64,000 nucleotides of DNA from Megasphaera hominis. Its GTDB lineage: Bacteria > Bacillota > Negativicutes > Veillonellales > Megasphaeraceae. The stretch lies in the NCBI RefSeq assembly GCF_014269395.1, contig NZ_JACOGK010000006.1:1-64000 (forward strand). The letters are read 5' to 3'. Under the pieces are notes generated by a model that saw only the letters and a program-made list of their open reading frames with translations, did not search any database and was not told where the DNA came from. Shown here piece after piece: positions 30,601 to 38,384 of this stretch (position 1 is its first letter; the number at the start of each line of letters is the position of its first letter). A program made the position numbers and the translations under genes.

Positions 30601-31128
30601 GTGATCTACCATACGCATGCCGCGGCCGCCACCGCCGTTAACGGCTTTGAGCATGATCGGGAAGCCTACGTCTTTAGCAAATTTTTCGACCTCTGCGTAG
30701 TTTACGACAGGGCCGTCACTGCCCGGAATGTACTGAATCCCTGCTTTTTTAGCCTGAATACGGGCGTTGATCTTATCACCGAACATGATCAGATGTTCTA
30801 CTTTTGGTCCAATAAAGATAATGCCTTCTTCTGCGCAGCGTTTGGCGAGATCAGCATTTTCAGAAAGGAAACCATAGCCCGGATGAATTGCATCGACGTG
30901 ATGTTCATGGGCAATACGGATAATATCTTCAATATCTAAATATGCGTCAACCGGTTTTTTACCCTGGCCAACCAGATAGGATTCGTCTGCACGAAAACGA
31001 TGTAAAGACAAAGAATCCTCTTTCGAGTAAATTGCAACCGTACGAATACCTAATTCATTACAGGCACGAAATACGCGGATCGCAATTTCACCACGGTTTG
31101 CCACTAAAACCGAATGAATTTTTTTCAT
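27691..31128 (-). CDS. pyc: Pyruvate carboxylase
   Basis: The biotin enzyme that makes oxaloacetate from pyruvate, bicarbonate and ATP. The 1145-residue single chain has the full order: biotin carboxylase (N-terminal VLVANRGEIAIRVFRA, ATP-grasp GGGGRGMR), carboxyltransferase (LLTDTTMRDAHQSLMATR near 540, metal-binding HLHTHDGSG), and the C-terminal biotinyl domain with EAMKME about 36 residues from the end. The length is normal for the one-chain form. I start at 31128, preceded by AGGAGGGATTTAC; the longer frame lacks family sequence. In a Negativicute it likely feeds oxaloacetate to the succinate or amino acid branch. Confidence 0.97.
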   Translation of the reverse strand: MKKIHSVLVANRGEIAIRVFRACNELGIRTVAIYSKEDSLSLHRFRADESYLVGQGKKPVDAYLDIEDIIRIAHEHHVDAIHPGYGFLSENADLAKRCAEEGIIFIGPKVEHLIMFGDKINARIQAKKAGIQYIPGSDGPVVNYAEVEKFAKDVGFPIMLKAVNGGGGRGMRMVDHMSDLRDAYDRAKSEAKLAFGNDEIYLEKCIINPKHVEVQIMGDEHGNVVHLYERDCSIQRRHQKVVEIAPAFALSKKLRQDICDAALKLMRNVHYVNAGTVEFLVTPDEKFYFIEVNPRVQVEHTVTEMITGIDIVQTQIKVAEGYALDSDEIGIKSQESIQCNGNAIQCRITTEDPMNNFMPDSGKINVYRSGGGFGVRLDSGNAYTGAIITPYYDSLLVKATTYGLHHDQAVQKMLRVLSEFRIRGVKTNIGFLINVLRQPSFVEGTYNVNFIDDHPELFDLPVVHDRGTKLLKYIGDTTINGYTNAGPEVKPTFEALELPQPVEGDYPQGTKQIFDSMGPEKFSQWILDQKKVLLTDTTMRDAHQSLMATRVRTIDMLRVLETASKKLPGFFSYECWGGATFDVAYRFLYEDPWERLRQMRKKAPNILLQMLIRGANAVGYTSYPDNVVKNFVELSAKNGIDVFRIFDSLNSLDNMYETVQAVRETGKIAEVALCYTGDILDASRPKYNLDYYVKMAKELQNAGANIIAIKDMAGLLKPEAAYNLVSALKDAVDLPIHLHTHDGSGNAITTLNRATDAGVDIVDVAYSAFAGGTSQPSMNSFYYSMTGKDRQPDMDIEAMEEMSRYWATVRPYYKGVDKAEPYPNTEVYYCEMPGGQFSNLRQQAKAVGLGDRWNEIKKMYHDVNLMFGDIVKVTPSSKVVGDMTLYMVQNDLTEKDIYEKGDTLDFPQSVVEFFEGRLGFPYQGFPEKLQKIILKGRKPLTQRPGKLLEPVDFDAVSKKLEDAGYGHTPEDINAYCQYPKVFTDYNERVKKYGDVSVLDTPTFFFGMRKNEEITVELEEGVQLIITLINISDPDDSGMRTITFMFNGAEREIQVQDKNVDQTTVTTKKADPDKIGDIGATLSGSVVNVLVSKGQKVKKGEPLVVTEAMKMETTITSPIDGTIGEIYAVKGKPIISGDCLLEVLEG

Positions 31129-31206
31129 GTAAATCCCTCCTGATGTGATGTTGGGCAGCAATGTGCATAACAGCCTGGTACGTATCCACATATTGCTGTA
31201 CCTTAA

Positions 31207-31234
31207 ATTATAACAAATGCCTGAGACTTTACAA
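31207..31234 (-). promoter_or_regulatory. Promoter of pyc
   Basis: TTGTAA (31229-31234) and TATAAT (31207-31212) with a 16-bp spacer and a TGn extension, minus strand, 79 bases before the start. Confidence 0.65.
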
Positions 31235-31299
31235 GAGACAAGCGGCTGCTAAACAATATAAATACTGTATACACAGCATATCATATTGAAATTTGCCGT

Positions 31300-32025
31300 T
31301 TATGCTCCTGTTTGTTCTTCTTTCGGCTTCACAAAGCGCATGAGAATCAGGCTGGCCTGATAGAGAACGATCATGGGCACAGCAATCATAGTCTGTGTAA
31401 AAATATCGGCCGTCGGCGAAATGACAGCTGCAAAAATAAAAGCTAAGACGATAAATATCTTCCGTTTTCTGCGCAGAAAGGCCGGACTGACGATACCGAC
31501 CCGCATGAGCAGGAAAAGGACCAAGGGCAATTCAAAGGCAAAGCCAAAGGGCAGCACAAAGGAAATAAAAAAGGACAAGTACGCTTCCAGTGAAAACATA
31601 GGCTGCAAGGTTTCTGTAGCAAAGCCCATGAAAAAGCGGACGGCTGCCGGTAAAACCAAAAAATAGGAAAAGATCAGGCCTGTATAAAAGAGGACAACAC
31701 AGGCCGGCACCAAGGCCAGGGCCAGGCGCTTTTCATGACGCGTAAAGGCTGGTGCGACAAAACACCAAAGCTCCCAGATAATGACCGGCAACGAAACGAC
31801 AACGCCTGTAAAGACGGCAATTTCCAAATAGGAAAAAAAGACTTCTGCCGGATTCATGAAATACAGTTTCCCTGCCGGCGCTGAAATCATGGCAATGATT
31901 TCTTCTACCCAGTTATAGGCCACAGAACTGGTAATAGCGACGACCACCAGAGAGATGATCAAACGGATGCGGAATTCTTGCAAATGCCCCATGAGAGGCA
32001 TTTCTTTATTATCTTGCTCACTCAT
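31300..32025 (-). CDS. tatC: Twin-arginine translocase subunit TatC
   Basis: The receptor subunit of the Tat pathway, which exports folded proteins across the inner membrane. The 241-residue product has six membrane segments. The N-terminal MPLMGHLQEFRIRLI corresponds to the TatC signal-binding region (HLxELRxR). The conserved Phe-Ala-Pro-Ala-Phe stretch appears as FVAPAF, with the periplasmic Glu/Asp region beyond. Its start overlaps tatA by 8 bp. No typical Tat substrate is encoded in the window. Confidence 0.95.
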   Translation of the reverse strand: MSEQDNKEMPLMGHLQEFRIRLIISLVVVAITSSVAYNWVEEIIAMISAPAGKLYFMNPAEVFFSYLEIAVFTGVVVSLPVIIWELWCFVAPAFTRHEKRLALALVPACVVLFYTGLIFSYFLVLPAAVRFFMGFATETLQPMFSLEAYLSFFISFVLPFGFAFELPLVLFLLMRVGIVSPAFLRRKRKIFIVLAFIFAAVISPTADIFTQTMIAVPMIVLYQASLILMRFVKPKEEQTGA

Positions 32026-32344
32026 GGGTCCCGTTCTCCTTCGTTACGGCAGTTTTGACAGGCTTTACCTGTGTCAGCGGTTCTGTAAAGGCCTGCTTCG
32101 TTTCCTCAGCGGCAACTGTAATTTCTTTTTTCGTTTCTGCCGCTGTATCCGTTACGGTACGCACAGCCTGGCGGGTGTCTTCTGTTTCGCTCATCATTTC
32201 TTTGCTAAACGTATCGGCTGCCTGGCGAAACTCGCGCACGCTTTTTCCTAAGGCACGACTTATTTCAGGCAATTTCCCCGGTCCAAAGACGACGAGGGCA
32301 ATGATTAAAATCAAAACCAGTTCACCAAATCCGATATTAAACAT
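32018..32344 (-). CDS. tatA: Twin-arginine translocase subunit TatA/B
   Basis: A 108-residue pore-forming Tat subunit. One N-terminal membrane helix (ELVLILIIALVVF) is followed by the FGPGKLPE hinge and an amphipathic helix (ISRALGKSVREFRQAA), then a charged Thr/Glu/Lys tail. Start at 32344 with AAGGATGGAG upstream. Only one TatA-type gene is next to tatC, suggesting a minimal TatAC system, unless a separate tatB lies elsewhere. Confidence 0.92.
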   Translation of the reverse strand: MFNIGFGELVLILIIALVVFGPGKLPEISRALGKSVREFRQAADTFSKEMMSETEDTRQAVRTVTDTAAETKKEITVAAEETKQAFTEPLTQVKPVKTAVTKENGTHE

Positions 32345-32405
32345 GATCTCCATCCTTTTATCGTAATAGTTGTGGCTGTCAGCCGTTGAAGCGGCCAAAG
32401 TTTGC

Positions 32406-32431
32406 AAAAAAACTCCTGCCTGGGCAGGAGC
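32406..32431 (-). terminator. Terminator of the nitroreductase gene
   Basis: Stem CTCCTGCC with GGCAGGAG and a 2-base loop (or shorter stem with larger loop), followed leftward by seven Ts. Confidence 0.85.
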
Positions 32432-32439
32432 TTTCCCGA

Positions 32440-32943
32440 TTAGATGTAATGAACCCGTTCCGTATCATACCGGTCTTCCCGGGTCCGTTCTTCAAACTTG
32501 TCATCGGCATAGCCGAAAGGAATGACGGCAAAGGCCGTTAACCCCTGGGGAATACCGATAGCGCGGCGAACATTCAGTTCCCGCGACGCATACGGAGCTA
32601 CGCCCAGCCAAACAGCCCCCAAATCAAGATGTACGGCTTCGAGCAAAATATTTTCCACACACGCGCTCAGATCGAGGTTAGCAAAGGCACGGAAACGCAT
32701 TTTGTCATCGCGGCTACAGACTACTATCGCTGCCGGAGCCTTAGCGGCACAGCCTGCATAGAGGCTGCAATGGGATAATTCCCGCAAGACCTTTTTGTCG
32801 CGTACGACGTAAAATTCCCAAGGCTGCTGATTTCCTGCCGACGGAGCTGCCATGCCAGCCTGCAACAAGGCTACAATCTTTTCATCTTCTACCGGTGTAT
32901 CTTTAAACTTACGCACACTTCTTCTGGTAAAAATTTCATTCAT
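32440..32943 (-). CDS. Nitroreductase family FMN oxidoreductase
   Basis: A 167-residue NAD(P)H:FMN nitroreductase-fold protein. The FMN-binding pattern is present as FTRRSVRKF near the N terminus and PSAGNQQPWEFYVV at about 34-47. The short length places it in the small, minimal nitroreductase branch common in anaerobes. The substrate is not predictable. Own promoter and terminator; upstream of tatA but separated by the terminator. Confidence 0.9.
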   Translation of the reverse strand: MNEIFTRRSVRKFKDTPVEDEKIVALLQAGMAAPSAGNQQPWEFYVVRDKKVLRELSHCSLYAGCAAKAPAAIVVCSRDDKMRFRAFANLDLSACVENILLEAVHLDLGAVWLGVAPYASRELNVRRAIGIPQGLTAFAVIPFGYADDKFEERTREDRYDTERVHYI

Positions 32944-32980
32944 AACACTCCACTCCCTCTACATTCTAAAGTTTACTATT

Positions 32981-32989
32981 ATTATATCA
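32981..32989 (-). promoter_or_regulatory. Extended -10 promoter of the nitroreductase gene
   Basis: TGATATAAT on the minus strand, 38 bases before the ATG. Confidence 0.5.
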
Positions 32990-33026
32990 TACATCAATCG
33001 TCTACAGGAACAGAGAAATGCAGAAG

Positions 33027-33521
33027 CTATGCTTTTCCTTGTAAGGTTTTTGTAAGAACGTCCCCTTTCGTTCTCTCTAGCTGCGCCAGCAGGGCCTGGC
33101 AGCAAGCAGATACATCGTCATAGGTCCGGACAAAGTCGCCCGTATACCACGGATCCGCTATATCCCGGCCCAAGTGAGCAAAATCAGCCAGACTGTATAC
33201 CTTGTGCTCGGCATCAGGACCGCAAATACGCCGTACTTCCCGGATATTTTCCTGATCAAAAACCAGAATCAGATCGTACTGGTCATAGTCGCTGCGCTTG
33301 ATTTGGACAGCGTGGCGCCGGGTAAAGGGAATGCCGTGCTTCTCTAATTGCTCTTTTGTACCGCTGTGCGTATCGTTACCGATTTCTTCACGGCTCGTAG
33401 CCGCTGAAGCAATGCAAAATTCTTCTGCCCTGCCCGCTTGGCGTACGAGTTCCTTCATGACAAACTCGGCCATAGTAGAGCGGCAAATATTGCCGTGACA
33501 GACAAATAAAAGGCTATGCAT
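33027..33521 (-). CDS. Low-molecular-weight protein-tyrosine phosphatase
   Basis: A 164-residue LMW-PTP. The phosphate loop C-x5-R-S is at the N terminus (FVCHGNICRS) and the general acid Asp is in DIADPWYTGDF, so all catalytic residues are present. Start at 33521 with AAAGGAG upstream. No tyrosine kinase or capsule gene adjoins it, so this is probably the housekeeping form (YfkJ-like) rather than an exopolysaccharide regulator. Confidence 0.93.
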   Translation of the reverse strand: MHSLLFVCHGNICRSTMAEFVMKELVRQAGRAEEFCIASAATSREEIGNDTHSGTKEQLEKHGIPFTRRHAVQIKRSDYDQYDLILVFDQENIREVRRICGPDAEHKVYSLADFAHLGRDIADPWYTGDFVRTYDDVSACCQALLAQLERTKGDVLTKTLQGKA

Positions 33522-33555
33522 AGTCAGGTACTCCTTTCTTCTTCGTATAGGCCTA

Positions 33556-33584
33556 AGTATACCTGGCCGGTGCCGGGCAGGCAA
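33556..33584 (-). promoter_or_regulatory. Promoter of the phosphatase gene
   Basis: TTGCCT (33579-33584) and TATACT (33556-33561), 17-bp spacer, minus strand. Confidence 0.65.
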
Positions 33585-33599
33585 GTATAGAAGCGTATC

Positions 33600-33632
33600 A
33601 AAAAGGACAGCACCGCCAGGTACTGTCCTTTT
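33600..33632 (-). terminator. Terminator of the aldo/keto reductase pair
   Basis: Stem AAAAGGACAG with CTGTCCTTTT, then Ts leftward, 17 bases past the stop. Confidence 0.88.
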
Positions 33633-33649
33633 ATAGGGATTAAGCCAGC

Positions 33650-34504
33650 TTAGTCATTGGCGTGCACATCATACGCCTTAAGCATGTCCGGTACACCGGG
33701 ATCATCCGGGTTATGCATCCCTTTACCCGTGTCGAGACGTCGCAAAGCAGCCATTTCTTCAGCCGTCAAGGTGAAATCGAAGATTTCCATGTTGCTCTTA
33801 ATGCGTTCTGCATGGACCGATTTCGGGAAGACGATGATGCCTTCCTGGTTTTCAAAGCGCAGGATAATCTGACCGGCATTTTTATGATACTTTTCTGCCA
33901 AGGCCGTAATAGCCGGTTCCTTAAAGAGCCGGGCATTGCCCTGGCCGAGCGGCGCCCAGGCTTCGACTTTGACGTCTAAGGGGTTGAGGATCGCCCGCAA
34001 GGGCTGCTGCTGGAAATAGGGATTGAATTCGACCTGGTTCACAGACGGCAGGGAACCGAACTGGGGTACAAATTTCTGCCAAATAGCCGGGGTCATATTG
34101 CTCACGCCAATGGAGCGGATCTTACCGGCTTTTTTAGCTTCTGCCATGGCCTGCCAGGCTTCGGGGACTTTGCCATACGGCTGGTGGATCAAATAGAGGT
34201 CCACGTAGTCTGTACCCAGTTTTTTCAAGGACAAGTCGATAGCTTTCTTCGCGTCTTCATAGGCGTAGTCCTGAAGCCAAAGCTTGCTGGTCAGCCAAAT
34301 ATCCTTGCGGGGAATACCGCTGTCTTTGACAGCCTGGCCGACTTCCTGTTCGTTAAAATAGGCAACGGCTGTATCAATGTGGCGGATGCCGAAATTAATG
34401 GCCTGTTTAACAGCCGTATAGGTGCTGCCGTCGGCCGGAATCTGGAACGTACCAAAGCCGATAGCCGGAATTTTCGTACCATCATTCAAGAGAAATGTTT
34501 CCAT
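33650..34504 (-). CDS. Aldo/keto reductase (2,5-diketo-D-gluconate reductase-like)
   Basis: A 284-residue NADPH-dependent TIM-barrel reductase of the AKR5-like group. The catalytic tetrad is visible: Asp and Tyr in DTAVAYFNE, Lys in LTSKLW, and His in LIHQPYG. The NADPH site FPKSVHAERIKSN is near the C terminus. It lies 14 bp after a second reductase gene of the same family, in the same transcript. The carbonyl substrate cannot be read from sequence. Confidence 0.92.
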   Translation of the reverse strand: METFLLNDGTKIPAIGFGTFQIPADGSTYTAVKQAINFGIRHIDTAVAYFNEQEVGQAVKDSGIPRKDIWLTSKLWLQDYAYEDAKKAIDLSLKKLGTDYVDLYLIHQPYGKVPEAWQAMAEAKKAGKIRSIGVSNMTPAIWQKFVPQFGSLPSVNQVEFNPYFQQQPLRAILNPLDVKVEAWAPLGQGNARLFKEPAITALAEKYHKNAGQIILRFENQEGIIVFPKSVHAERIKSNMEIFDFTLTAEEMAALRRLDTGKGMHNPDDPGVPDMLKAYDVHAND

Positions 34505-34518
34505 AGAAAGGGCCTCCT

Positions 34519-35370
34519 TTAGTCATGAATTTTATGAGTATTGAGCATTTTGGCAATGGCCGGCGAGAAATGATCGATGATTTCCGTCTTGCCCAGATCG
34601 AGCGCCTTAATTTGGGCCATATCGTCTTCGCGGAGAGCGAAATCCCAAATATCATAGTTCTGGACGATGCGGCCGGCATGAACGGACTTGGGCAGAACGA
34701 TGACGCCGCGCTGTACATTCCAGCGCAGGACTACCTGGGCTGCCGTCTTGCCATATTTTTTACCAATAGCCGTTAAAACAGGGTGCGTAAAAATCCCGTG
34801 GCCGCCTTCGGCAAAAGGCCCCCAGGCTTCAACGTGCACGCCGTATTCCTTGGCTACACGCAAATCTTCATTACGCTGGAAGAAGGGATGGCATTCGATC
34901 TGGTTCACAGCCGGCACGGTAGCAAAATTCATACAAATATCGACCAGACGGGCAGGATAAAAATTGCTCACGCCTATAGCCCGTACCTTACCGGCCTGAT
35001 AGGCTTCTTCCAAAGCCCGGTAGGCGCCGTAATAATCGCCGAAGGCCTGGTGCAGGAGGATCATGTCGGCGTAGTCCAGATTCAGGTTGGTAAGGCACGT
35101 ATCAATAGCTTTCTTTGCTTTTTCGTAGCCAAAATCCTGGACCCAGAGCTTAGTCGTGACGAAGATTTCATCCCTGGGCACGCCGGACTGGCGCACGGCT
35201 TCACCGACAGCCCCTTCATTGAAGTAGGCTGCTGCTGTATCGATAAGGCGATAGCCTGTCTGCAGGGCTGTGCGGACAGCCTGCTTGCATTCATCTGCAT
35301 CGGGAACCTGAAAGACGCCGAAACCTTCCATAGGAATTTTTACACCATTATTTAAGACAGTATATTCCAT
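34519..35370 (-). CDS. Aldo/keto reductase (2,5-diketo-D-gluconate reductase-like), paralogue
   Basis: A 283-residue protein with the same tetrad as its downstream neighbour: DTAAAYFNE, TTKLW, LHQAFG, and LPKSVHAGRIVQN for NADPH. The two are clear tandem paralogues. The N-terminal NGVKIPMEGFGVFQV is typical of the family. First gene of the pair and divergent from a LysR regulator, which is therefore the likely controller. Confidence 0.92.
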   Translation of the reverse strand: MEYTVLNNGVKIPMEGFGVFQVPDADECKQAVRTALQTGYRLIDTAAAYFNEGAVGEAVRQSGVPRDEIFVTTKLWVQDFGYEKAKKAIDTCLTNLNLDYADMILLHQAFGDYYGAYRALEEAYQAGKVRAIGVSNFYPARLVDICMNFATVPAVNQIECHPFFQRNEDLRVAKEYGVHVEAWGPFAEGGHGIFTHPVLTAIGKKYGKTAAQVVLRWNVQRGVIVLPKSVHAGRIVQNYDIWDFALREDDMAQIKALDLGKTEIIDHFSPAIAKMLNTHKIHD

Positions 35371-35422
35371 ACGTATATCCTCCTTTAAAAAAATACAGGC
35401 TTACTATTTACTTTCTGCCTTA

Positions 35423-35431
35423 ATTTTAGCA
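35423..35431 (-). promoter_or_regulatory. Extended -10 promoter of the aldo/keto reductase pair
   Basis: TGCTAAAAT on the minus strand, 53 bases before the start, facing away from the LysR promoter. Confidence 0.4.
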
Positions 35432-35468
35432 AAAAGGTCGTAAAAAAGATAATGCTTCCTGTTTACTA

Positions 35469-35477
35469 TGCTATAAT
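35469..35477 (+). promoter_or_regulatory. Extended -10 promoter of the first LysR gene
   Basis: TGCTATAAT, 29 bases before the ATG. Confidence 0.45.
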
Positions 35478-35505
35478 TAGTAGTAATAGCGAAAGGAGGT
35501 TTCTC

Positions 35506-36336
35506 ATGATTGAACTCTATTTACTGGAACAGCTCGCTGCCGTAGCCAGACATGCGACCTTATCGGCAGCGGCACAGGAGCTGCACATTACACAGCCGGC
35601 GCTCACCCGGTCCATTCAAAAACTGGAAAAAGAACTGGGCTTCCCCCTCTTTACGCACGAAAAAAATAAGATTACCATTAATGAAACGGGCAAGATAGCC
35701 GCAGCCTATGCCGAGCGCGTCCTCCAAGCCGAGCGGGACCTGCGCGACGCCGTGACACGCTTTGAACGGAGCCGCCACACGATCAGTCTGGCCTGCTGTG
35801 CCCCGGCGCCGCTCGTCTGGTTGCAGCACCGTCTCATGCGTTGTTTTCCGGCGCTCTCCCTGACAAGCCAGCTGAGTAACGATGAGGCGGCCCTGCTCCA
35901 AGGATTGCAGGAAAAGCGCCATCAGATCATCGTCCTCAGCCACGCTGTAGCCCTGCCCGGCCTTACGTGCCGCAAGCTCTTTAGTGAACAGCTCTACGCA
36001 TCGGTCATGCCGGCCCATCCGGCAGCCAGCATGGACAGCATTACCTTTGCCGATCTGAACGGGGAAATTTTTCTCATCGAAACATCCCTGGGTATCTGGC
36101 AGGATCTGGTACGAAAGCGCATGCCAGCGTCCCGTTTCATCATGCAGGACACGCGGCAGGATCTGGACACGCTTCTTAAAAGCTCGTCCTTACCGGCTTT
36201 CAGCACCGATATCGGCCAAAAACTGCTGCCCCGCAAAAGCCAGCGCAAGGACGTGCTCATTGCCGATGACGACGCGTGCATCACCTTCTATATTATCTAC
36301 AGCGAAAGCGATGCGGCCCGCTTTGACTCCCTCTAA
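35506..36336 (+). CDS. LysR family transcriptional regulator
   Basis: A 276-residue LysR regulator. The winged helix-turn-helix lies at residues 1-60 (LEQLAAVARHATLSAAAQEL, HITQPALTRSIQKLEKELG). A linker helix and a type 2 periplasmic-binding-fold sensor domain follow. AAAGGAGG precedes the ATG at 35506. Divergent from the aldo/keto reductase pair across 135 bp, the classical layout for a LysR regulator and its target. A second LysR gene follows 23 bp later. Confidence 0.9.
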   Translation: MIELYLLEQLAAVARHATLSAAAQELHITQPALTRSIQKLEKELGFPLFTHEKNKITINETGKIAAAYAERVLQAERDLRDAVTRFERSRHTISLACCAPAPLVWLQHRLMRCFPALSLTSQLSNDEAALLQGLQEKRHQIIVLSHAVALPGLTCRKLFSEQLYASVMPAHPAASMDSITFADLNGEIFLIETSLGIWQDLVRKRMPASRFIMQDTRQDLDTLLKSSSLPAFSTDIGQKLLPRKSQRKDVLIADDDACITFYIIYSESDAARFDSL

Positions 36337-36359
36337 CCTACCCGAAAGGATCTGATCCC

Positions 36360-37247
36360 ATGGAACTACGCGTTCTCCGCTATTTTTTGGCTATTGCCCA
36401 GGCAGGCAGCATTACCAAGGCTGCCCAGACCCTGCACATCACCCAGCCGACGTTATCGCGGCAGATCAAGGAACTGGAAGACGAGCTGGGAAAAGAGCTG
36501 ATCCGCCGCGGCAGCCGCCAAACAGAACTCACTCATGAAGGGCTGCTCCTGCGGCAGCGTGCCGAAGAAATCGTCGGCCTGGCAGAACGGACAAAAAAGG
36601 AATTTCACGCCCTCGATACGGAAACGATCAGTGGCGACCTGAATATCGGCTGTGGCGAAAGCGATTCGCTCTCCTTCATTACCGACGTCTTAAAAGGCCT
36701 GCACGACACGTATCCCCTGATCATCAGCCATTTCTATAGTGGCAACACCGAAGCCGTCCTGGACCGCCTCGACAAGGGCCTCCTGGACTTTGCCGTCATT
36801 ATGGGCCTTGCAGATAGTGAAAAATACGCCTCCCTGCCCCTGCCCGGGCATGACACGTGGGGACTTCTCATGCCCAGGGACTGTGCCTTAGCCGAAAAGC
36901 CGGGAATTACGCCGGAAGACATGACTGACCTGCCCATCATTTGCTCGTCCCAATCCATCGTGCGCGATGAATTTTCCGGCTGGCTCGGTTACAGCATGTC
37001 CCGTCTGCACATCGTCGCTACCTATACGCTGCTCTTTAACGCCAGCCTCCTCGTCCGCTCCGGTCTCGGCTACGCCCTGTGCTTCGATAAGCTCGTCTCC
37101 TCCGGCCCGGACAGTCCTTTCGTCTTCCGTCCTCTCACGCCTGCGTTTACGTCCAGCCTCTTTCTGGTCTGGAAAAAACAACAGCTTCTTTCCCAGGCAG
37201 CAGAAGCTTTTTTAAAGGAAACAAAAGAAGCAGGACGGAAACTGTAG
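36360..37247 (+). CDS. LysR family transcriptional regulator
   Basis: A 295-residue LysR regulator with the helix-turn-helix MELRVLRYFLAIAQAGSITK...HITQPTLSRQIKELEDELG, followed by the substrate-binding domain. Probably co-transcribed with the preceding LysR gene. Its stop faces the convergent hydrolase gene. The inducer is unknown; members with this N terminus often control nearby reductases or efflux pumps. Confidence 0.9.
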   Translation: MELRVLRYFLAIAQAGSITKAAQTLHITQPTLSRQIKELEDELGKELIRRGSRQTELTHEGLLLRQRAEEIVGLAERTKKEFHALDTETISGDLNIGCGESDSLSFITDVLKGLHDTYPLIISHFYSGNTEAVLDRLDKGLLDFAVIMGLADSEKYASLPLPGHDTWGLLMPRDCALAEKPGITPEDMTDLPIICSSQSIVRDEFSGWLGYSMSRLHIVATYTLLFNASLLVRSGLGYALCFDKLVSSGPDSPFVFRPLTPAFTSSLFLVWKKQQLLSQAAEAFLKETKEAGRKL

Positions 37248-37277
37248 CGATTTCCGTCCTGCCCATGTATATTATCT

Positions 37278-38384
37278 TCAGTTTTTCAAATATTTCGTAA
37301 AGAATTCTGTCAGTTTATTCCAAGGAATGAGGTCTACCTTATCGTAAAGATCTACATGACCGGCTCCTTTGACGTAGTACAATTCTTTCGGGTTACCGGC
37401 CCGGCGGTACGCATCTTCACTAAATTCCTTCGAATGGGCCTGGTCGCCTGTGATAAAGAGCATAGGCCGCGGCGAAATGGTTTCAATATCTTCAAAGGGA
37501 TAGAAATTCATGAATTTCACGTTGCTTACCAAGGTAGGATGGGTCGTGTGTTCCGGATCTTCACCGGGCGACGTATAGGAGCCGCGCGTCGTACGGTAGA
37601 AATCATAAAATTCCTTCTGAATCGGATCCGTCGTGCTGTCAATAGCATGGGTCGTGCCGCTCGTATATTTGACCGGCGCGCCGTCTGCTTCAGCCCAGCG
37701 TTCCTGTGCCGCTGCTTCAAGGACAGCCTTGCGCTGTTCTACGGACTGAGATTTATGGAGGCCCCAGCGGTTGGCATTGCCCATGTTGTACATGCTCACC
37801 GTAGCTACCGCTTTGAGGCGCGGATCGATTTTGGCGGCGCTGATGACGAAGCTGCCACTGCCGCAAATGCCCAGGACGCCGATCTTATCGCGGTTGACGA
37901 AGGACTGCTTACCCAGGTAGTCAGCGGCGGCGCTGAAGTCTTCAGCGTAGACGTCCGGATTGACACTGTTACGGGGCTGGCCTTCGCTCTGGCCCCAGTA
38001 CGAAAGGTCGATAGCCAAGGTGACAAAGCCCTTTTCGGCCAGTTTCTGGGCGTACAAATCGGAGCTTTGTTCCTTCACGGCACCCATGGGATGACCGACG
38101 ATGATAGCCGGCAGCTTTTCCGCCTTCTTCATATCCTTCGGAACGAAGAGATTGCCAGCGACCTTCATATCATAGATATTGTTGAAGGTAACGGCTGTTT
38201 TCGTTACCTTATCGCTTTGATAGAAATTATCCGGATGGCCTGTCGTATCCGTCGCCGCCGGCGTCTTGGCTGGTAAGGGCGCAAAGAAATCTGCCGCCTG
38301 TACCGGGCCAGCCAGGCTGGCCGTACCGACAGCTACACTGCAAAACAGCAGAGACAGCATTGCTTTTTTAACGTTCTTGTGCAT
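37278..38384 (-). CDS. Exported alpha/beta hydrolase with Cys nucleophile
   Basis: A 368-residue protein. An N-terminal signal peptide (MHKNVKKAMLSLLFCSVAVG, likely cut after VQA at residue 30) sends it to the periplasm. The mature part is a dienelactone-hydrolase-like alpha/beta hydrolase with nucleophile elbow GICGSG (Cys174), Asp in ITGDQAHS and His in GAGHVDLYD. AAGGGGG precedes the ATG at 38384, which overlaps the MFS stop by 17 bp; the two are one transcript. The substrate is unknown; pairing with an efflux pump suggests handling of an ester or toxic compound. Confidence 0.87.
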   Translation of the reverse strand: MHKNVKKAMLSLLFCSVAVGTASLAGPVQAADFFAPLPAKTPAATDTTGHPDNFYQSDKVTKTAVTFNNIYDMKVAGNLFVPKDMKKAEKLPAIIVGHPMGAVKEQSSDLYAQKLAEKGFVTLAIDLSYWGQSEGQPRNSVNPDVYAEDFSAAADYLGKQSFVNRDKIGVLGICGSGSFVISAAKIDPRLKAVATVSMYNMGNANRWGLHKSQSVEQRKAVLEAAAQERWAEADGAPVKYTSGTTHAIDSTTDPIQKEFYDFYRTTRGSYTSPGEDPEHTTHPTLVSNVKFMNFYPFEDIETISPRPMLFITGDQAHSKEFSEDAYRRAGNPKELYYVKGAGHVDLYDKVDLIPWNKLTEFFTKYLKN

